This document shows positions 1 to 9,779 of a DNA stretch of 27,985 bases, one piece after another. The DNA lies in NCBI GenBank assembly GCA_905250885.1, contig CAJNOQ010001848.1, forward strand, positions 1 to 27,985, written 5' to 3'. How positions within the stretch are numbered: the first letter of the stretch is position 1; each line of letters starts with the position of its first letter. A program made the position numbers and the translations under genes. This DNA is from Didymodactylos carnosus (taxonomy: Eukaryota > Rotifera > Eurotatoria > Philodinida > Philodinidae). The notes beneath the pieces were generated by a model. That model worked only from the letters and a program-made list of their open reading frames with translations, was not told where the DNA came from and did not search any database.

Positions 1-17
1 GGCTGCTCAGTAGATCT

Positions 18-146
18 ATGTACGTCCGTCACACTCACTGGTCACTATATGTATGTACGTCCGTCACACTCACTGGTCACTATATGTATGTACGTCCGTC
101 ACACTCACTGGTCACTATATGTATGTATGTACGTCCGTCACATGCG
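18..146. repeat. 35-base tandem repeat, about 3.5 copies
   Basis: The motif TACGTCCGTCACACTCACTG recurs at 21, 56 and 91, an exact 35-base period. A fourth, shortened copy starts at 130, after an extra four bases (TATG). The array may continue left of the window. It is not the TGTGGG-type repeat known from bdelloid telomeres. Confidence 0.9.
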
Positions 147-150
147 GACG

Positions 151-1555
151 CCGACGCCGACATTTATTTCATATGACCCTAGACTTTCAGTCAAGGGAAT
201 AAAATAAAACTGAACCACAGTAGAACTACATATGTTTTTTCATGTTTAATTTAAGTAAAAAACGTAAATATTTATCACATAAAAACTTTATGATAATCCA
301 TAGCAAAAGTTAAGAGGCTGAGAAGTAACCGGTGTTTGTATACGGATCAATAGGAGAATTCTTTCCCACGACTGTCAAAAGACTTTTATTGCCATTCTCT
401 CTTAAAAGACTATGCTTCTCCCTTGAAAAGCACTTAAAGGATCAGCGTTTGCGATAGAAATTTTGGTGGGGGCTGAATAACTAAAGTGTTTTCTTGAGTA
501 ATGCATTTTTTGACTACACTTTTTTTCTGAGTAACTGCATGTTTTAAGCTTATTCACAGTACCCAAAAATCACTTACTCAGATGCATAAAAGGCAGTTTC
601 TCAACATTTCTGAGTAAGTCAAAATTGTATTGGAGAACATTCGACGCTAGCTCAGAATCATTATGAGAAAAACTTCTTTCTTTACCAATAAAACTTCCGA
701 TTCTGGCATTTAACAGCCCGACCGTCTGGTCTTAGGTGTTCTTAACTACCTTGAACGTTCTTTTCCAAAGTCAATGACCTGTCCTAACTCTCTACCACTT
801 TTTGTATTTATTATATGAGAAGAGAGGTCTACTATCATCATGTGGTAAATTCATCAATGAACAACTAATCTAATTCACAAAGAGAATTTGCAGAATTTTG
901 AAAAATGTTCAAGATTTTTATCAGAATTTTGCCAAGTGAACCAAAATCTTGTGAAATATAACAGAATTGGTTCGAGGTTTCTTTTTGGGCATTATCTGGG
1001 ATGTATTAGGATACGGTCGGTAGAGCTGAGCTTTTATGCGACTTTTTTTTCAGATTTCAGTGTGCTTTGATCTTTTTGTCGCTCAGCTGACGCAATTAGA
1101 CCGAAAGCTGTGTATACTACGACGTGGTCTTGATACTTCTTGCTTCTTTTTCTTATATCCACGCACACTCATCTTCCTAATCTCACACTTCCACCGCACA
1201 TCTTTCAAACGGCATACTTACTGAAAAACATTTAAAAACCTTTATTATAGCACAAGAACAAAACTTTTCATGTTTCCCAACTTACAACGCAGATTTTATT
1301 TTCAGGTTCAACTAGAGAATGAGCTCGAAATAAGTAAGTATAAAGGACTTTCTCTTTCAATTGCTGTATACTTACTTAGAAGGTATCATGTAACTTATTC
1401 AATTTTTCGTACCACTTTTATATAGACACGTGTGTTTTATGCAAATAAGACTTATATATATACTGGATACAATTCTTTTCTTTTTCTTGTTTTATATACT
1501 CTATATATCTAAAGTAATCGAAATAAGACAATAGAGAACTAGTACATAAGAGAAC
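151..1555. other. Non-coding stretch, no supported gene
   Basis: This is AT-rich sequence without a convincing coding frame; the longest ORFs are about 60 codons with random-looking composition. GAGTAA-type words recur around 500-625 without a clear unit. At 1306-1333 a short segment is bounded by TTTTCAG and GTAAGTA and could read as a micro-exon, but nothing links it to other exons. Confidence 0.5.
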
Positions 1556-1908
1556 AGAACTGCGACAAATAGCGATTTTCTTTTCTTTTCTATTTTGTTT
1601 TCTTATTCACGTTATACATAGTGTGTGTTCACATTACAATGTGCGTTAAATATATATACCATATATATTAAGACTGTTGTCGGTGATGTCACGCTTTCTT
1701 CGTCCTTTTCCTTCATATCAGTCGAAGAGTACAGCACAGCATATATATATATGGAACAGATACGAAGAAAGCGTGGCGTGACATCACAGACAACAGTCTG
1801 AATATATATATATATATATTTAACGCACATCGTAATGTGAACACACACTATGTATAACGTGAATAAGAAAACAAACTAGAAAAGAAAATCGCTATTTGTC
1901 GCAGTTCT
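1556..1908. mobile_element. Palindromic MITE-like foldback element (353 bases)
   Basis: The left arm (about 1556-1703) begins AGAACTGCGACAAATAGCG, and the right arm (about 1762-1908) is its reverse complement, ending CGCAGTTCT. The arms pair through GTTATACATAGTGTGTGTTC and through the GTGACATCAC/GTGATGTCAC stretch. They differ by small indels and an AT dinucleotide expansion. No coding capacity is visible. No convincing target duplication was found, so the superfamily is not assigned. Confidence 0.8.
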
Positions 1909-1945
1909 AATATCCCTTTTTCGCATAGCATATCACCGATAAAAA

Positions 1946-2230
1946 AAAATTAAAGTTTGTCTAGAGTTAAAGAAAAGTGCTTTTTCGTATTCAGCACACT
2001 TGATAACCTCGAAAACTTTCTATTTTTAGGGAGGGGTACCGCCAAAAAGTTAAGAAAAATTTTCAAAATTGTATAATTTTGCCATGGAGATTTTTCTGTG
2101 TCAATTTGTTTGAAAATTTTTCTTAACTTTTTGGCGGTACCCCTCCCTAAAAATAGAAAATTTTCCAGGTTACCAAGTGTGCTGAATACGAAAAAGCATT
2201 TTTCTTTAACTCTAAATGAACTTTAATTTT
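1946..2230. mobile_element. Palindromic MITE-like foldback element (about 285 bases)
   Basis: The left arm (about 1946-2065) and right arm (about 2110-2230) are inverted copies, with matching blocks AATTAAAGTT, GAGTTAAAGAAAA, CGTATTCAGCACACTTG and GGGAGGGGTACCGCCAAAA. A spacer of about 45 bases forms the loop. It lies about 40 bases after the preceding palindrome but shares no sequence with it. No target duplication could be fixed. Confidence 0.8.
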
Positions 2231-2763
2231 GTACAATATCTTTCTGTTTTCGTTCTTTTCTATCGATGCGCGCTAAGACGAAAAAATGTCCGCGCATGGG
2301 ATATCTTGTGTAGAAAGAAGTGTCTCCTTTAGAGATGAGATGAAAGTGTTTCGATAGTCTTTTTCGTTCCATTCTGAAAGTGACGCGTTATTATAGGTTT
2401 GTTATTCTCTATCGTCTATCGTATATATTTCCTTACGGAAAGGCGATTATCGTTTATATGGTTTGTATTTTTCTCTAATGCATAGGCGATAGTCGTTTAT
2501 TCATACGATAGCCACTTATTCTTAGCTAGTAGAAGAAGAAGAGAAAGAAAATAAGTTTCATCAATAAACAGCAAACCACAGTAGAAGAGTAAACCATTGT
2601 TATGAACTGACATTGACTATTCATCAATTGTAGAGTTTAAGACACAGAAATACTGTTTGGCACATACAAACATGCAAAATAATAAAATTCTCAACAAACA
2701 GATCACTGACTTTTACACATAAGGAAATCTGTTCAAAATTTGTCTCAAGTGAAACAGTTTAAT
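2231..2763. other. Non-coding stretch with recurrent CGATAG words
   Basis: No ORF of interest is present. Words such as CTATCG, CGATAG and CGATTATCG recur between 2260 and 2515, suggesting a degenerate simple or palindromic repeat. The 3' part may be the non-coding end of the hAT element transcribed from the minus strand just to the right. Confidence 0.4.
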
Positions 2764-3858
2764 TTATGTTTTTTTTATTCGAGAATTTCTGGTTAAGAAA
2801 ATGATATCGTTAGCCGATTCTGATGACAAACGTGATCTTCGATCACTTGTAATGAAGCCGCTCAACGAAAAAATTCTTTCTAATGGTGTACTCGTCGCGC
2901 GTATGCACAAATATTTTCGAGCTATTTTGGCTATCGTAGGATATCGATGCTTATTTTGATTGCACCAAATTAGAGCACATGTATTCGTAGTAATTTCTGG
3001 CTCACTCAGATAGTTTGTATATTCACTTGATGCAGTTGTTTGTTGTCTCGTGACTATTTTATCGAGAACGGAAAGCGGTCGAGGTGGAAGACATAGTGGA
3101 ACAACTGCTGTTGTTGACGATGTACCTAGAATGGTTGTTGAAATGGTCTGATATTCATCTTTCAATAGCTGTTCGGCTATTTTTCGTGCTCCAACCGATT
3201 TCCAATCTGTGAGAGTCGACGCTGTAATTCCATTTGTTGAAAAATTATTGGGATCAGTGAATGTAAAATGTTTAAATCGTGAATCAACAATACAGGTCAA
3301 CAAATAAAATTTGTTCGAGAATGATTTGTTGAACCATTTTTCTAACTGAGTTTTCATAAATGTTTTCATTTTATCAAGGACCGATGAATCCGGTTCTAAT
3401 AAAGTCAAAATGGCGACTAAAACTGGCAAAACCAACGAGAGGGTTGCCGTTGTAGCTGATGATACTTCACGTGTAACATCTTCAAGAGGTTCTAACAGTT
3501 TTAATAATAATTTCAATACTTGAAAATCAATTCCTATTGTAGAAAAAAACCCACTGTACAATCCATTCTCTCTTTAAAAATAATTATGTGTTGGTATCAT
3601 GTACGAGGGTTCAACCTCATTCGTCAAGTCTTTCAGCGCTTCACTTCTTTCAACGAAACTAATGGGTAATAAATCTCGAATAATAAAGTTCGATAATATT
3701 CGAGTCAGTTGCAACGAACGTTCACTATTCAATGGTAATAAACTGCGGTCTCTTCGTGCACGTTTCCTGTGGTTATTTTTCACAAGCGAATATTCAGGTA
3801 GATGAGCGACAGATAGATGAAATAGCATTCATGTTGTTGAATTTGAATTATTATCCAT
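2764..3858 (-). pseudogene. hAT-family transposase, truncated and broken
   Basis: The C-terminal part (3561 to 2764) carries hallmarks of ZBED-type hAT transposases. VDSRFKHF resembles the family's LDPRFK motif. It is followed by the hATC dimerisation region with RYPTIAKIARKYLCI, then TPLERIFSLSG, then RRSRLSSESANDIIFL. The upstream block (3828 to 3574) reads IIRDLLPISFVE...EPSYMIP, the segment that follows the BED zinc finger in intact members. The two blocks share one frame, separated by a TAA at 3574-3576. A TGA at 3829-3831 also interrupts the frame behind an ATG at 3858. The BED finger and the first part of the RNase H-like core are missing, so an internal deletion adds to the stops. Intact relatives are normally about 600-700 residues. 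Family call is firm; activity is excluded. Confidence 0.88.
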
Positions 3859-4029
3859 TGAACGCTGACAGAGCACACGTTCCACTCCACCTCCATTTTT
3901 CCCGGTAAAATAATTCCATACAAGACTCGTTTTTTTTCTTATACGTTTGGGAGGGGTAGGAGTTTGTGGAGAACTCCAATATATTGAAATTCTTTGACTT
4001 TTTTACGTTTCTTATAAAACTAAGTATAT
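3859..4029. other. Gap between hAT remnant and TTAA element
   Basis: No gene is seen. The last bases before 4030 (AAGTATATTTAA) match the sequence left of the empty TTAA site at 27751-27760, so at least this end belongs to the same Penelope-like tail repeat that continues at 5275. Confidence 0.5.
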
Positions 4030-4033
4030 TTAA

Positions 4034-5274
4034 GGCGCCGCTAATTCAAAGAGTGAGTAAGATTTTATTTTCGAGTTTATTACACATATTCGGATAGAGA
4101 ATTTCATGGTGATTCCGAATATCGCCTTTTTAGCTTGATTTAAGCAAGTTTTGAGGGAGAAAACTTCGAAATACTGGGAAGGACCAGAAAACCTAAAAAA
4201 CCGCTAATTTTCAAAAATTTCGCTCTACTTTTTTTCCTTCGTATTAAAACTCTTTGAAACTATTTTTTCCGAACTTCTCATCAAAAAATGAGTCTAAAAA
4301 ACTGTCTTTCGAAAACTTTGATCGAGATTTGAAGTTTTACAAAATTTAAAAACTCAGGTCGCTCCAGGCTCGACCCCTTCATCTTGTAAAGAACATGGAG
4401 CCTTACAGGTGAGAGATAAATTTATTTTTGCGCCAAAAGAAGCGCCTTGCAATTTAGAACAAAGTTATATGTGTACATTTTTGATTTTTTCCCCTAGCGA
4501 GGAGAAAAAAAATAAATATGGAAAAAAAGGCGTTTAAACCCAAAATCGGCCAAGTGATTCTTTCATAACATACACTATTTTCATTCAAATTGAGTCAAAT
4601 TACTCCACAATAGGTAAAAAATGATGATAAAGACGATGCAACTAATAGCGCATCACGAAAAGGTCTCTGGAGGGTCTTCAGAGGATCTCCAGAAGCTCTC
4701 CAGGAGGTTTTCTGCAGAGTGCCCAAATGAATGCAAAGTTACTCGACAATAACTCCACGTCATCTATAAGAACCGTAAGAGGAGGTTTCGGCGCCGCACC
4801 TGATTGGACGAAACCAAAACGAATTCCGAAGTCAAGGTGAATGATTCACTGCTAAGAGAACACCTCTCCTATCTGTTAAATTGATTTCGCTGGTTAAACT
4901 TGATAAAAAAGTGTTAATTAAAAATGCCTAAGGCAAAACGACGTGCTTATTCTGCTGCATTTGGCTTTCAAAAACGTTCAAGTTCATATTTATTTGAAGA
5001 ACCACCCAAGTCTTCCAGCGAAGATGAATTTATTCCGTATCAAGAACAACGTAAAGACATTGAGTTCAGCTCGGAGGAAATTTTAACGAAGGTAAATGAA
5101 ATAATGGACTTTTGTAAGCAAACCTGTAGTACAAAATGCCTGAGTTTTCTCCCTCAAAACTTGCTTAAATCAAGCTAAAAAGGCGATATTCGGAATCACC
5201 ATGAAATTCTCTATCCGAATATGTGTAACAAACTCGAAAATAAAATCTTACTCACTCTTTGAATTAGCGGCGCC
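4034..5274. mobile_element. TTAA-flanked transposon with 131-base terminal inverted repeats
   Basis: The left end (4034-4164) begins GGCGCCGCTAATTCAAAGAG, and the right end (5144-5274) is its near-perfect reverse complement, finishing in GCGGCGCC. Both ends are flanked by TTAA (4030-4033 and 5275-5278). A related sequence at 27750-27797 has one TTAA where this element sits, with matching flanks on both sides, so the boundaries and the 4-base duplication are well supported. TTAA targeting is typical of piggyBac-like elements, but the ends are not the usual piggyBac CCC/GGG and no full transposase is present. At 1241 bases it is probably a non-autonomous derivative. It holds one short ORF (4924-5178) and an uncharacterised middle section (4165-4923). 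Confidence 0.88.
4924..5178 (+). CDS. Small basic/acidic ORF inside the TTAA element
   Basis: I do not recognise this 84-residue ORF. It starts with ATG behind an AT-rich leader. The N-terminus is basic (MPKAKRRAYSAAF, then KRSSSY), which would suit a nuclear localisation or DNA-binding signal. An acidic, serine-rich middle follows (EEPPKSSSEDEF), then a helix with cysteines (IMDFCKQTCSTKC). The last 11 or so codons and the stop come from the right terminal inverted repeat, so the natural C-terminus has probably been replaced by a deletion into the repeat. It is most simply the first exon or leading fragment of the parental transposase. It could still be translated as a small protein able to compete for element ends, but that is speculation. 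Confidence 0.4.
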   Translation: MPKAKRRAYSAAFGFQKRSSSYLFEEPPKSSSEDEFIPYQEQRKDIEFSSEEILTKVNEIMDFCKQTCSTKCLSFLPQNLLKSS

Positions 5275-5360
5275 TTAATATAATTGAAAAATATTTTTGT
5301 AAAATCATTTTACACAAGAAGCGAGCTTTCGATACTTCACAGTATCATCATCAGGCTAAT
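5275..5360 (-). repeat. Penelope-like element tail (copy 1)
   Basis: Bases 5275-5315 match 27757-27797 almost base for base: TTAATATAATTGAAAAA, then ATTTTTGTAAAA, then CATTTTACA. Read on the minus strand, the TGTAAAATGATTTTACA part is itself a hairpin. A hammerhead-ribozyme-like core lies next to it (5321-5354). A similar ribozyme-like core at 26540 follows a GIY-YIG Penelope fragment, so I infer that this tail is a Penelope-like terminal repeat. The TTAA transposon interrupts it. Confidence 0.6.
5321..5354 (-). ncRNA. Hammerhead ribozyme core motif
   Basis: Read on the minus strand, 5354-5348 is CTGATGA. One extra base follows, then a perfect 6-base-pair stem II with a 4-base loop (GATACT-GTGA-AGTATC, 5346-5331), then GAAA (5330-5327), then GCTCGC (5326-5321). 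CUGAUGA-stem-GAAA is the conserved core of hammerhead ribozymes, which are known in the terminal repeats of Penelope-like elements. I could not place stem I or the strand partner of stem III with the cleavage site, so this may be a minimal dimer-dependent form or a decayed copy. Confidence 0.6.
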
Positions 5361-6330
5361 ATGACTGTGAATTTAGAAATGAAGACGGTGGAGAAGTCCA
5401 TGAAGACGATGGAGAAAACGAATTTGAAATAGGAGAAGCCATCTAAGATTCTTACAAATCTAATACTTCATTGAAATATTACTTTTTGAAAGTAAAGTAA
5501 AGTGTTACATGCAGTTTATGTATTCTCTTTCGAAAATGTATTTCACTTACTCCAGCATCATCTTTTTTTCTGTATAGATTTGTTTAACAGACAGTTTCTT
5601 CTTACATTATTAGGTTGATAACGTAAACCGTGCCGTTTTTTGTTCTTTTCTATATTTTAGATAATTAATTGAGAAATGCCAGTTTTTAGCTTTCTTTGAT
5701 AACAATCGGTGCCTGTAGCTTTCTGCTAGTTTGTTCTCTCTCACTTTTTTATTATAATAACGTTCTTTATTGACTTGTCTTTCTAACTCTTTGTTCATTT
5801 GTAGTCTTGTCACTTCAGCTTCAACTTAAACATTTACATGACTTTTACTCAGATGAGATCGTATCATACCCGAACGTATCTTTAGTATAATTAATCAAGA
5901 GGACTGTCGCCAGTATTGGCCGAGGTTCGAAGAGTCCAAACACCACCTCTGTTTGGCAAAAGTCAAGTAGACTCCCACCAACTTCGGCGAAGTTCCTGTG
6001 GAAGTTCGTCAATATTGGCGAGAGTCCACAGAACCGACAATTGGCAAGAGTTTACTTGGCTTTCGCTAATACACCACCAGGACATTTTGAACAAACACTA
6101 CTGATGTAATACACTCAGAAGATCATTTGTGCAAACTTTCGACTGACTTAGAAAAAAAATGAGAGATTCATTGCACTGACATCCCTTTATTTTAGTATAA
6201 ACACTATGAAGAATTCGTTTTGGCATTCCTTGTGAGAACTTTCGCAAATGTTTTCGTTTGAGGTCCTATATTTACTGGATTCGGGAAGCGTTTAGAGGCT
6301 TCAGTTACAGCAAATCTATAGAAAAAAATG
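5361..6330. other. Intergenic stretch with coding and repeat fragments
   Basis: At about 5365-5442 a plus-strand frame reads an acidic tail (NEDGGEVHEDDGENEFEIGEAI) up to a TAA; it may be the last codons of a lost gene. At about 5955-6085 there is a degenerate inverted repeat: GGCAAAAGTCAAGTAGACTC pairs imperfectly with GAGTTTACTTGGCTTTCGC, and CTGTGGA pairs with TCCACAG. Nothing else is supported. Confidence 0.35.
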
Positions 6331-6588
6331 CAAGGGAGAAATTGCGGACTTTATAGACTTGAGCGGACTTTAAAGTACTCTCAGGTCTTATAAAGTCCGC
6401 GGACTTGAACGGACCTTGAGGACTTTAAAGTCCGGTAAAGTTCGATAAAGTCTCCGCAAGTCCCGTCAAGTTCTCCTAAGTCCGCTCTGATCTCTTAAAG
6501 TTCCGAAAGTCCGCCGACTTGAGCGGACTTTGGCGACCTTAAAGTCCTCCGAGTCCGCTCAAGTCTAAAGTCCGCAATTTCCCCCTTG
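6331..6588. mobile_element. hAT-type MITE built of AAGTCC words (258 bases)
   Basis: The left end is CAAGGGAGAAATTGCGGAC and the right end reverse-complements to CAAGGGGGAAATTGCGGAC. Both ends are flanked by the 8-base duplication AAAAAATG (6323-6330 and 6589-6596). Eight-base duplications and CA(A)GGG ends fit the hAT superfamily. The interior is a dense series of AAGTCC/GGACTT words in both orientations, so the whole element can fold on itself. It has no ORF. Confidence 0.85.
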
Positions 6589-6596
6589 AAAAAATG

Positions 6597-7530
6597 TGTA
6601 AGGTAGTTCTGAGAAATTGCACTTCCACCGTTCCACAATATACGCTATTTATTCAATCTAAATGTTTTATGGTGTTGTATAGTCTCAATATTGAAGTTTA
6701 GTATTCCATAGTTGAATACGGACAATCTCATCTTCGTTTTTTCGATAATTGTCTGCGCCTTTGTCACTGTGCTGCGCTCTCGAGTACACGTCCGCTTCGT
6801 GATGGACGCCGACACTATTGTTCAGCCCTTTGGGACGACTTTGTTTTAGGACAGATGCGATGCAGTGTTGAAAAGCATGTCCGTACTAATGCTTTTGATG
6901 GCACACTATAGAACAGCCCTCCACTTCTCTGAATAAAACCTCGATTACCCTTGTGTGAGGGTTCCCGCGATTTCTCATGGAGGATAAGCAATTATATACC
7001 TCCCAACGTACTTACCAAGGAGGTTCATGATATTTTCATAGATATGTGTTTTTGACTAACAAGCGTTATTTCTATTATATATCTTAGAGAAAATCTCGGT
7101 TCAAAACCCTTTTGTAACAAATGACTTTTTCATGAGTTGTTCGGGATGTCACTGGGCAAAGGTTTAATTCTTTTTGCGCCTTCTGCAATTTTTGTACAAA
7201 CCTAAATTGATATTCGTATTTTCCTACTATAACTTGTTTGTCTATCTTTGTCTATCCACCTCGACTGTAGTGACGTATTGGTAATGAAAATTGCCATCCT
7301 TATAAAACGCTTACTATGCAAAAATTTGTTTTGAAGTTGTTAGTGGAAGGATAGTTCGATAAGATCTCTTAGCTAGTCGAATGGAAATCAGAAATAGTTA
7401 ATATTTAAGACAGATTTTTACAGGTCATACTAGGATTACTAAATCATCATTAATTCAAGATCGAAGCAGTTTTTAAGTCGTAACGACATGCCATTGTGTG
7501 TTTCCTAAAACTTTCAAAATAACTGCTTTT
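6597..7530. other. Non-coding stretch
   Basis: No supported coding frame, RNA gene or clear repeat was found. A GC-richer patch around 6770-6990 (including GGACGCCGACAC, similar to 147-162) may be an old repeat remnant, but no structure could be defined. Confidence 0.4.
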
Positions 7531-7538
7531 AAAGTGAG

Positions 7539-7743
7539 TAGGCATGCACCAATTTTCTAGTTATTTTAATTCCAGTTTTAATTTTTGGAATTGCAATTGA
7601 TTGCTCAAAATACAAATACAAGGTGTGCTCAACATTCCGCAACAAGTCTACTAACCCGTCTGAGACTTTTGATATACACTGTTCGGTTTGCATCAGTGTG
7701 TGTTTGAATTTTGAGCAACCAGTTCCAATTCCAGTCATGCCTA
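7539..7743. mobile_element. Degenerate hAT-like MITE (205 bases)
   Basis: The ends are TAGGCATG and CATGCCTA. The arms pair imperfectly inward: GGAATTGCAATTGATTGCTC lies against the complement of GAGCAACCAGTTCCAATTCC. The flanks AAAGTGAG (7531-7538) and AAAGTGAA (7744-7751) look like an 8-base target duplication with one mismatch, which fits an old hAT-type insertion. Overlapping short ORFs on both strands are by-products of the repeat. Confidence 0.6.
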
Positions 7744-7751
7744 AAAGTGAA

Positions 7752-8447
7752 TGTTTTATAACGATATGCCATCAAAAGCATTACTGTGGTATGGTAGCAG
7801 TTTTCAACGAGAAACCAGTATGGTTCTTTTCGCTTTTTTAAGGCAATTTTTCGAAGAAAATTAGGTTTTTTGATATTTTGAAAACGTTTATTACTCGTTC
7901 ACTGAGCTTTGTTAGGACTAGAGAACAATAGTTATACGTAAAAGATGTTTTCTGGCAAATTGTTCACTATGGAGGCGGGGAGAGGGGGCACTGTACTGTC
8001 AGTCATAAACTTAAACTCATTGTTGCTAATATAATGTATTAAGTTGGAGTTTTAACGTGGAGATACTAAATAGCAAGTAAAAACGCAGTAGGCTGATCTT
8101 GAAATTGCAAATTTCGTAAGCTTGTAGAACATATATACAGCTAATCTTTATTCGGTTGGCTGTGAATCTAGGGTTAGATATAAAACGTCTATGTGTCTCT
8201 GTACACTAGAGAAAAAGAGGAAAAATACCCCGCCTTGCCGCTACCGTTGTCAGTGTAGGGTGCTGCCATTTACAGCAATTTTAACGCTCAAAATTAATTT
8301 GAATTAATTTAAAGGATAAGAATGTTTCAAACCCATTTGAAATAAATTAACTTAAACTATTTTTCCACTATCAAATTTATCTAAATTCAATAAAATCTTT
8401 CCTTTATCCGCCAAATGTGTATACACCTATAAACCTTTTTTTTACAG
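7752..8447. other. Non-coding stretch, probably intron or upstream of the next gene
   Basis: No coding frame stands out. The region ends in a pyrimidine-rich tract and TTTACAG (8440-8447), a good splice acceptor for the exon that follows. Some or all of it may therefore be an intron whose upstream exon I could not identify. Confidence 0.4.
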
Positions 8448-9105
8448 GCAAACATTTAGTAATTGCAGATGACAGACATGATCTGTTACCGGAAAATGAT
8501 GATGAATTGAAGCAGTATGATACATATGAAATTCACAGAATGATTGATAGTAATAGCACTAGAAACGATTTAGGTATGTGAGCAAAAGTTTTATTGAAAA
8601 TAGAGGAATGCAGTTCTTGTTGATTTCCTTTGCTTTTAGAACGTCAAATTTTATTTACAAAGTGGTTTAAATTACTAACAAATGTTACAAAATTTCAGAT
8701 CGGTCTCGTACATTAAATCATTTATTGTTATCAGTATCAATGACAAATGATAAACCAGATTTTCTTCGGAAGATTCAACAATTAACTATTCGTTGTACAC
8801 ATGATAATTATCTTGTAACAAATCTACATAAAATATATTTTGAAAATGTACAGCGATTTGTACTAATAAATTACAAAGCGGAAATAATTGATGAAGATAT
8901 ATTTAAACTAGTGATTGCGATAATTGAAAACTTTTCACAATTAAGATGCATGGTTATTATATATGAAAATAGAGAATGCAATATTACGGTGGATAAGGAT
9001 AAAATTGAAAAATTAATCATCGAAAAATGTATGATGTTAAGCAAGAAACGTATTATTCACTATGTCGCAATAAACAATCGTCGTTTAGAATGTTGTATTG
9101 ATTGA
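8448..9105 (+). CDS. Two 3' exons of an unidentified gene, possibly F-box/LRR-like
   Basis: Exon A (8448-8573) follows TTTACAG and ends before GTATGTG. A 125-base intron (8574-8698) closes with AATTTCAG, and exon B (8699-9105) runs to TGA. The join keeps the frame (NDL-DRSRTLNH) and gives about 177 residues. Exon A is acidic (DDRHDLLPENDDELKQYD). Exon B alternates hydrophobic and basic segments: FLRKIQQLTIRC, FENVQRFVLINYKAEIIDEDIF, FSQLRCMVIIYENREC, then a lysine-rich C-terminus. This spacing resembles the leucine-rich C-terminal part of the large bdelloid F-box-like families, but that is recalled resemblance only. The 5' exons and start codon were not found, so the gene is partial or truncated. 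Clean splice sites and an intact frame suggest a host gene rather than a transposon. Confidence 0.6.
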
Positions 9106-9530
9106 AAGCTGAATAGTATTTTTAAACATTGTAAACTCATTAGCATTCTTTTATCAGTAAACATTTCACATAAATAATCCCTAATCAACTTTTTGTACTT
9201 TTTTCAAGTGTTGTATATTAGTTCCCTTGATGTTAATCAGGAGGAGATCTCCAGAAGCCTTTTGAAAGTTTCACCTCCTTTTGATATGTGAGTAGAATTT
9301 GATTGAGAGACTATTATAACGAACACTTTTCGGCATATCGCTGAAGAAATTGCTCAATCGACCGTTAAAGGATTATTTAAAGTTTTCCTTTACAGCGAAA
9401 CAGTTGTCATGTGTGAGACCATTGAAATTAAGGTTAATTAAAACTCCGGTCTTAAATAGATAACGTCTATGCAGATTTAAATGTCAGAGGCGTACTGTAC
9501 CAGTGATTCATCTAATTTCTCATGACTATT
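9106..9530. other. Downstream non-coding stretch
   Basis: This is AT-rich sequence after the stop of the two-exon gene. No clear polyadenylation signal was fixed, and no gene is present. The word GGAGATCTCCAGAAGC (9241-9258) resembles the GGATCTCCAGAAGC inside the TTAA element at 4682-4695. Confidence 0.4.
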
Positions 9531-9540
9531 TTATTTCAAA

Positions 9541-9765
9541 ACTTTTTCTGTCGGCGGAAGCTAAAACAAGAAGTTTGTACGGCAGCGGCGAAGTGCCTCA
9601 AAAAATTTTGACGTCAGCGGCGACGCAGATCTTCACAAAGCTTTGAGACCTTCGGCGGCGGCGACGCCAAAAATCTCAATTATTCATCGACGGCCGCGGC
9701 ATCAAACCTGCGCCCGATCCCATCCCGTAGGCATAATTACAATCCCGTTAAATCCCGAAATTTTT
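9541..9765. repeat. GC-rich GGCGGCGACG patch and ATCCCG words
   Basis: A GC-rich island in AT-rich surroundings has GGCGGCGGCGACG-type words (9590-9700). It is followed by repeated ATCCCG words (9714-9765), which also occur at the right end of the hAT remnant (10421-10490). The ATCCCG part is probably subterminal hAT sequence. The GGCGGCGACG part is unexplained. Confidence 0.5.
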
Positions 9766-9779
9766 TTTCCCTCGAATAC

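Noticed and set aside
1612..1848. 78-codon minus-strand ORF
   Set aside because: It lies entirely inside the arms and loop of a palindromic element and encodes AT-repeat peptide (YIYIYIQ), so it is not a gene.
5923..5940. GAGGTTCGAAGAGTCC as a possible tRNA T-arm
   Set aside because: No acceptor stem, D-arm or anticodon arm can be built around it.
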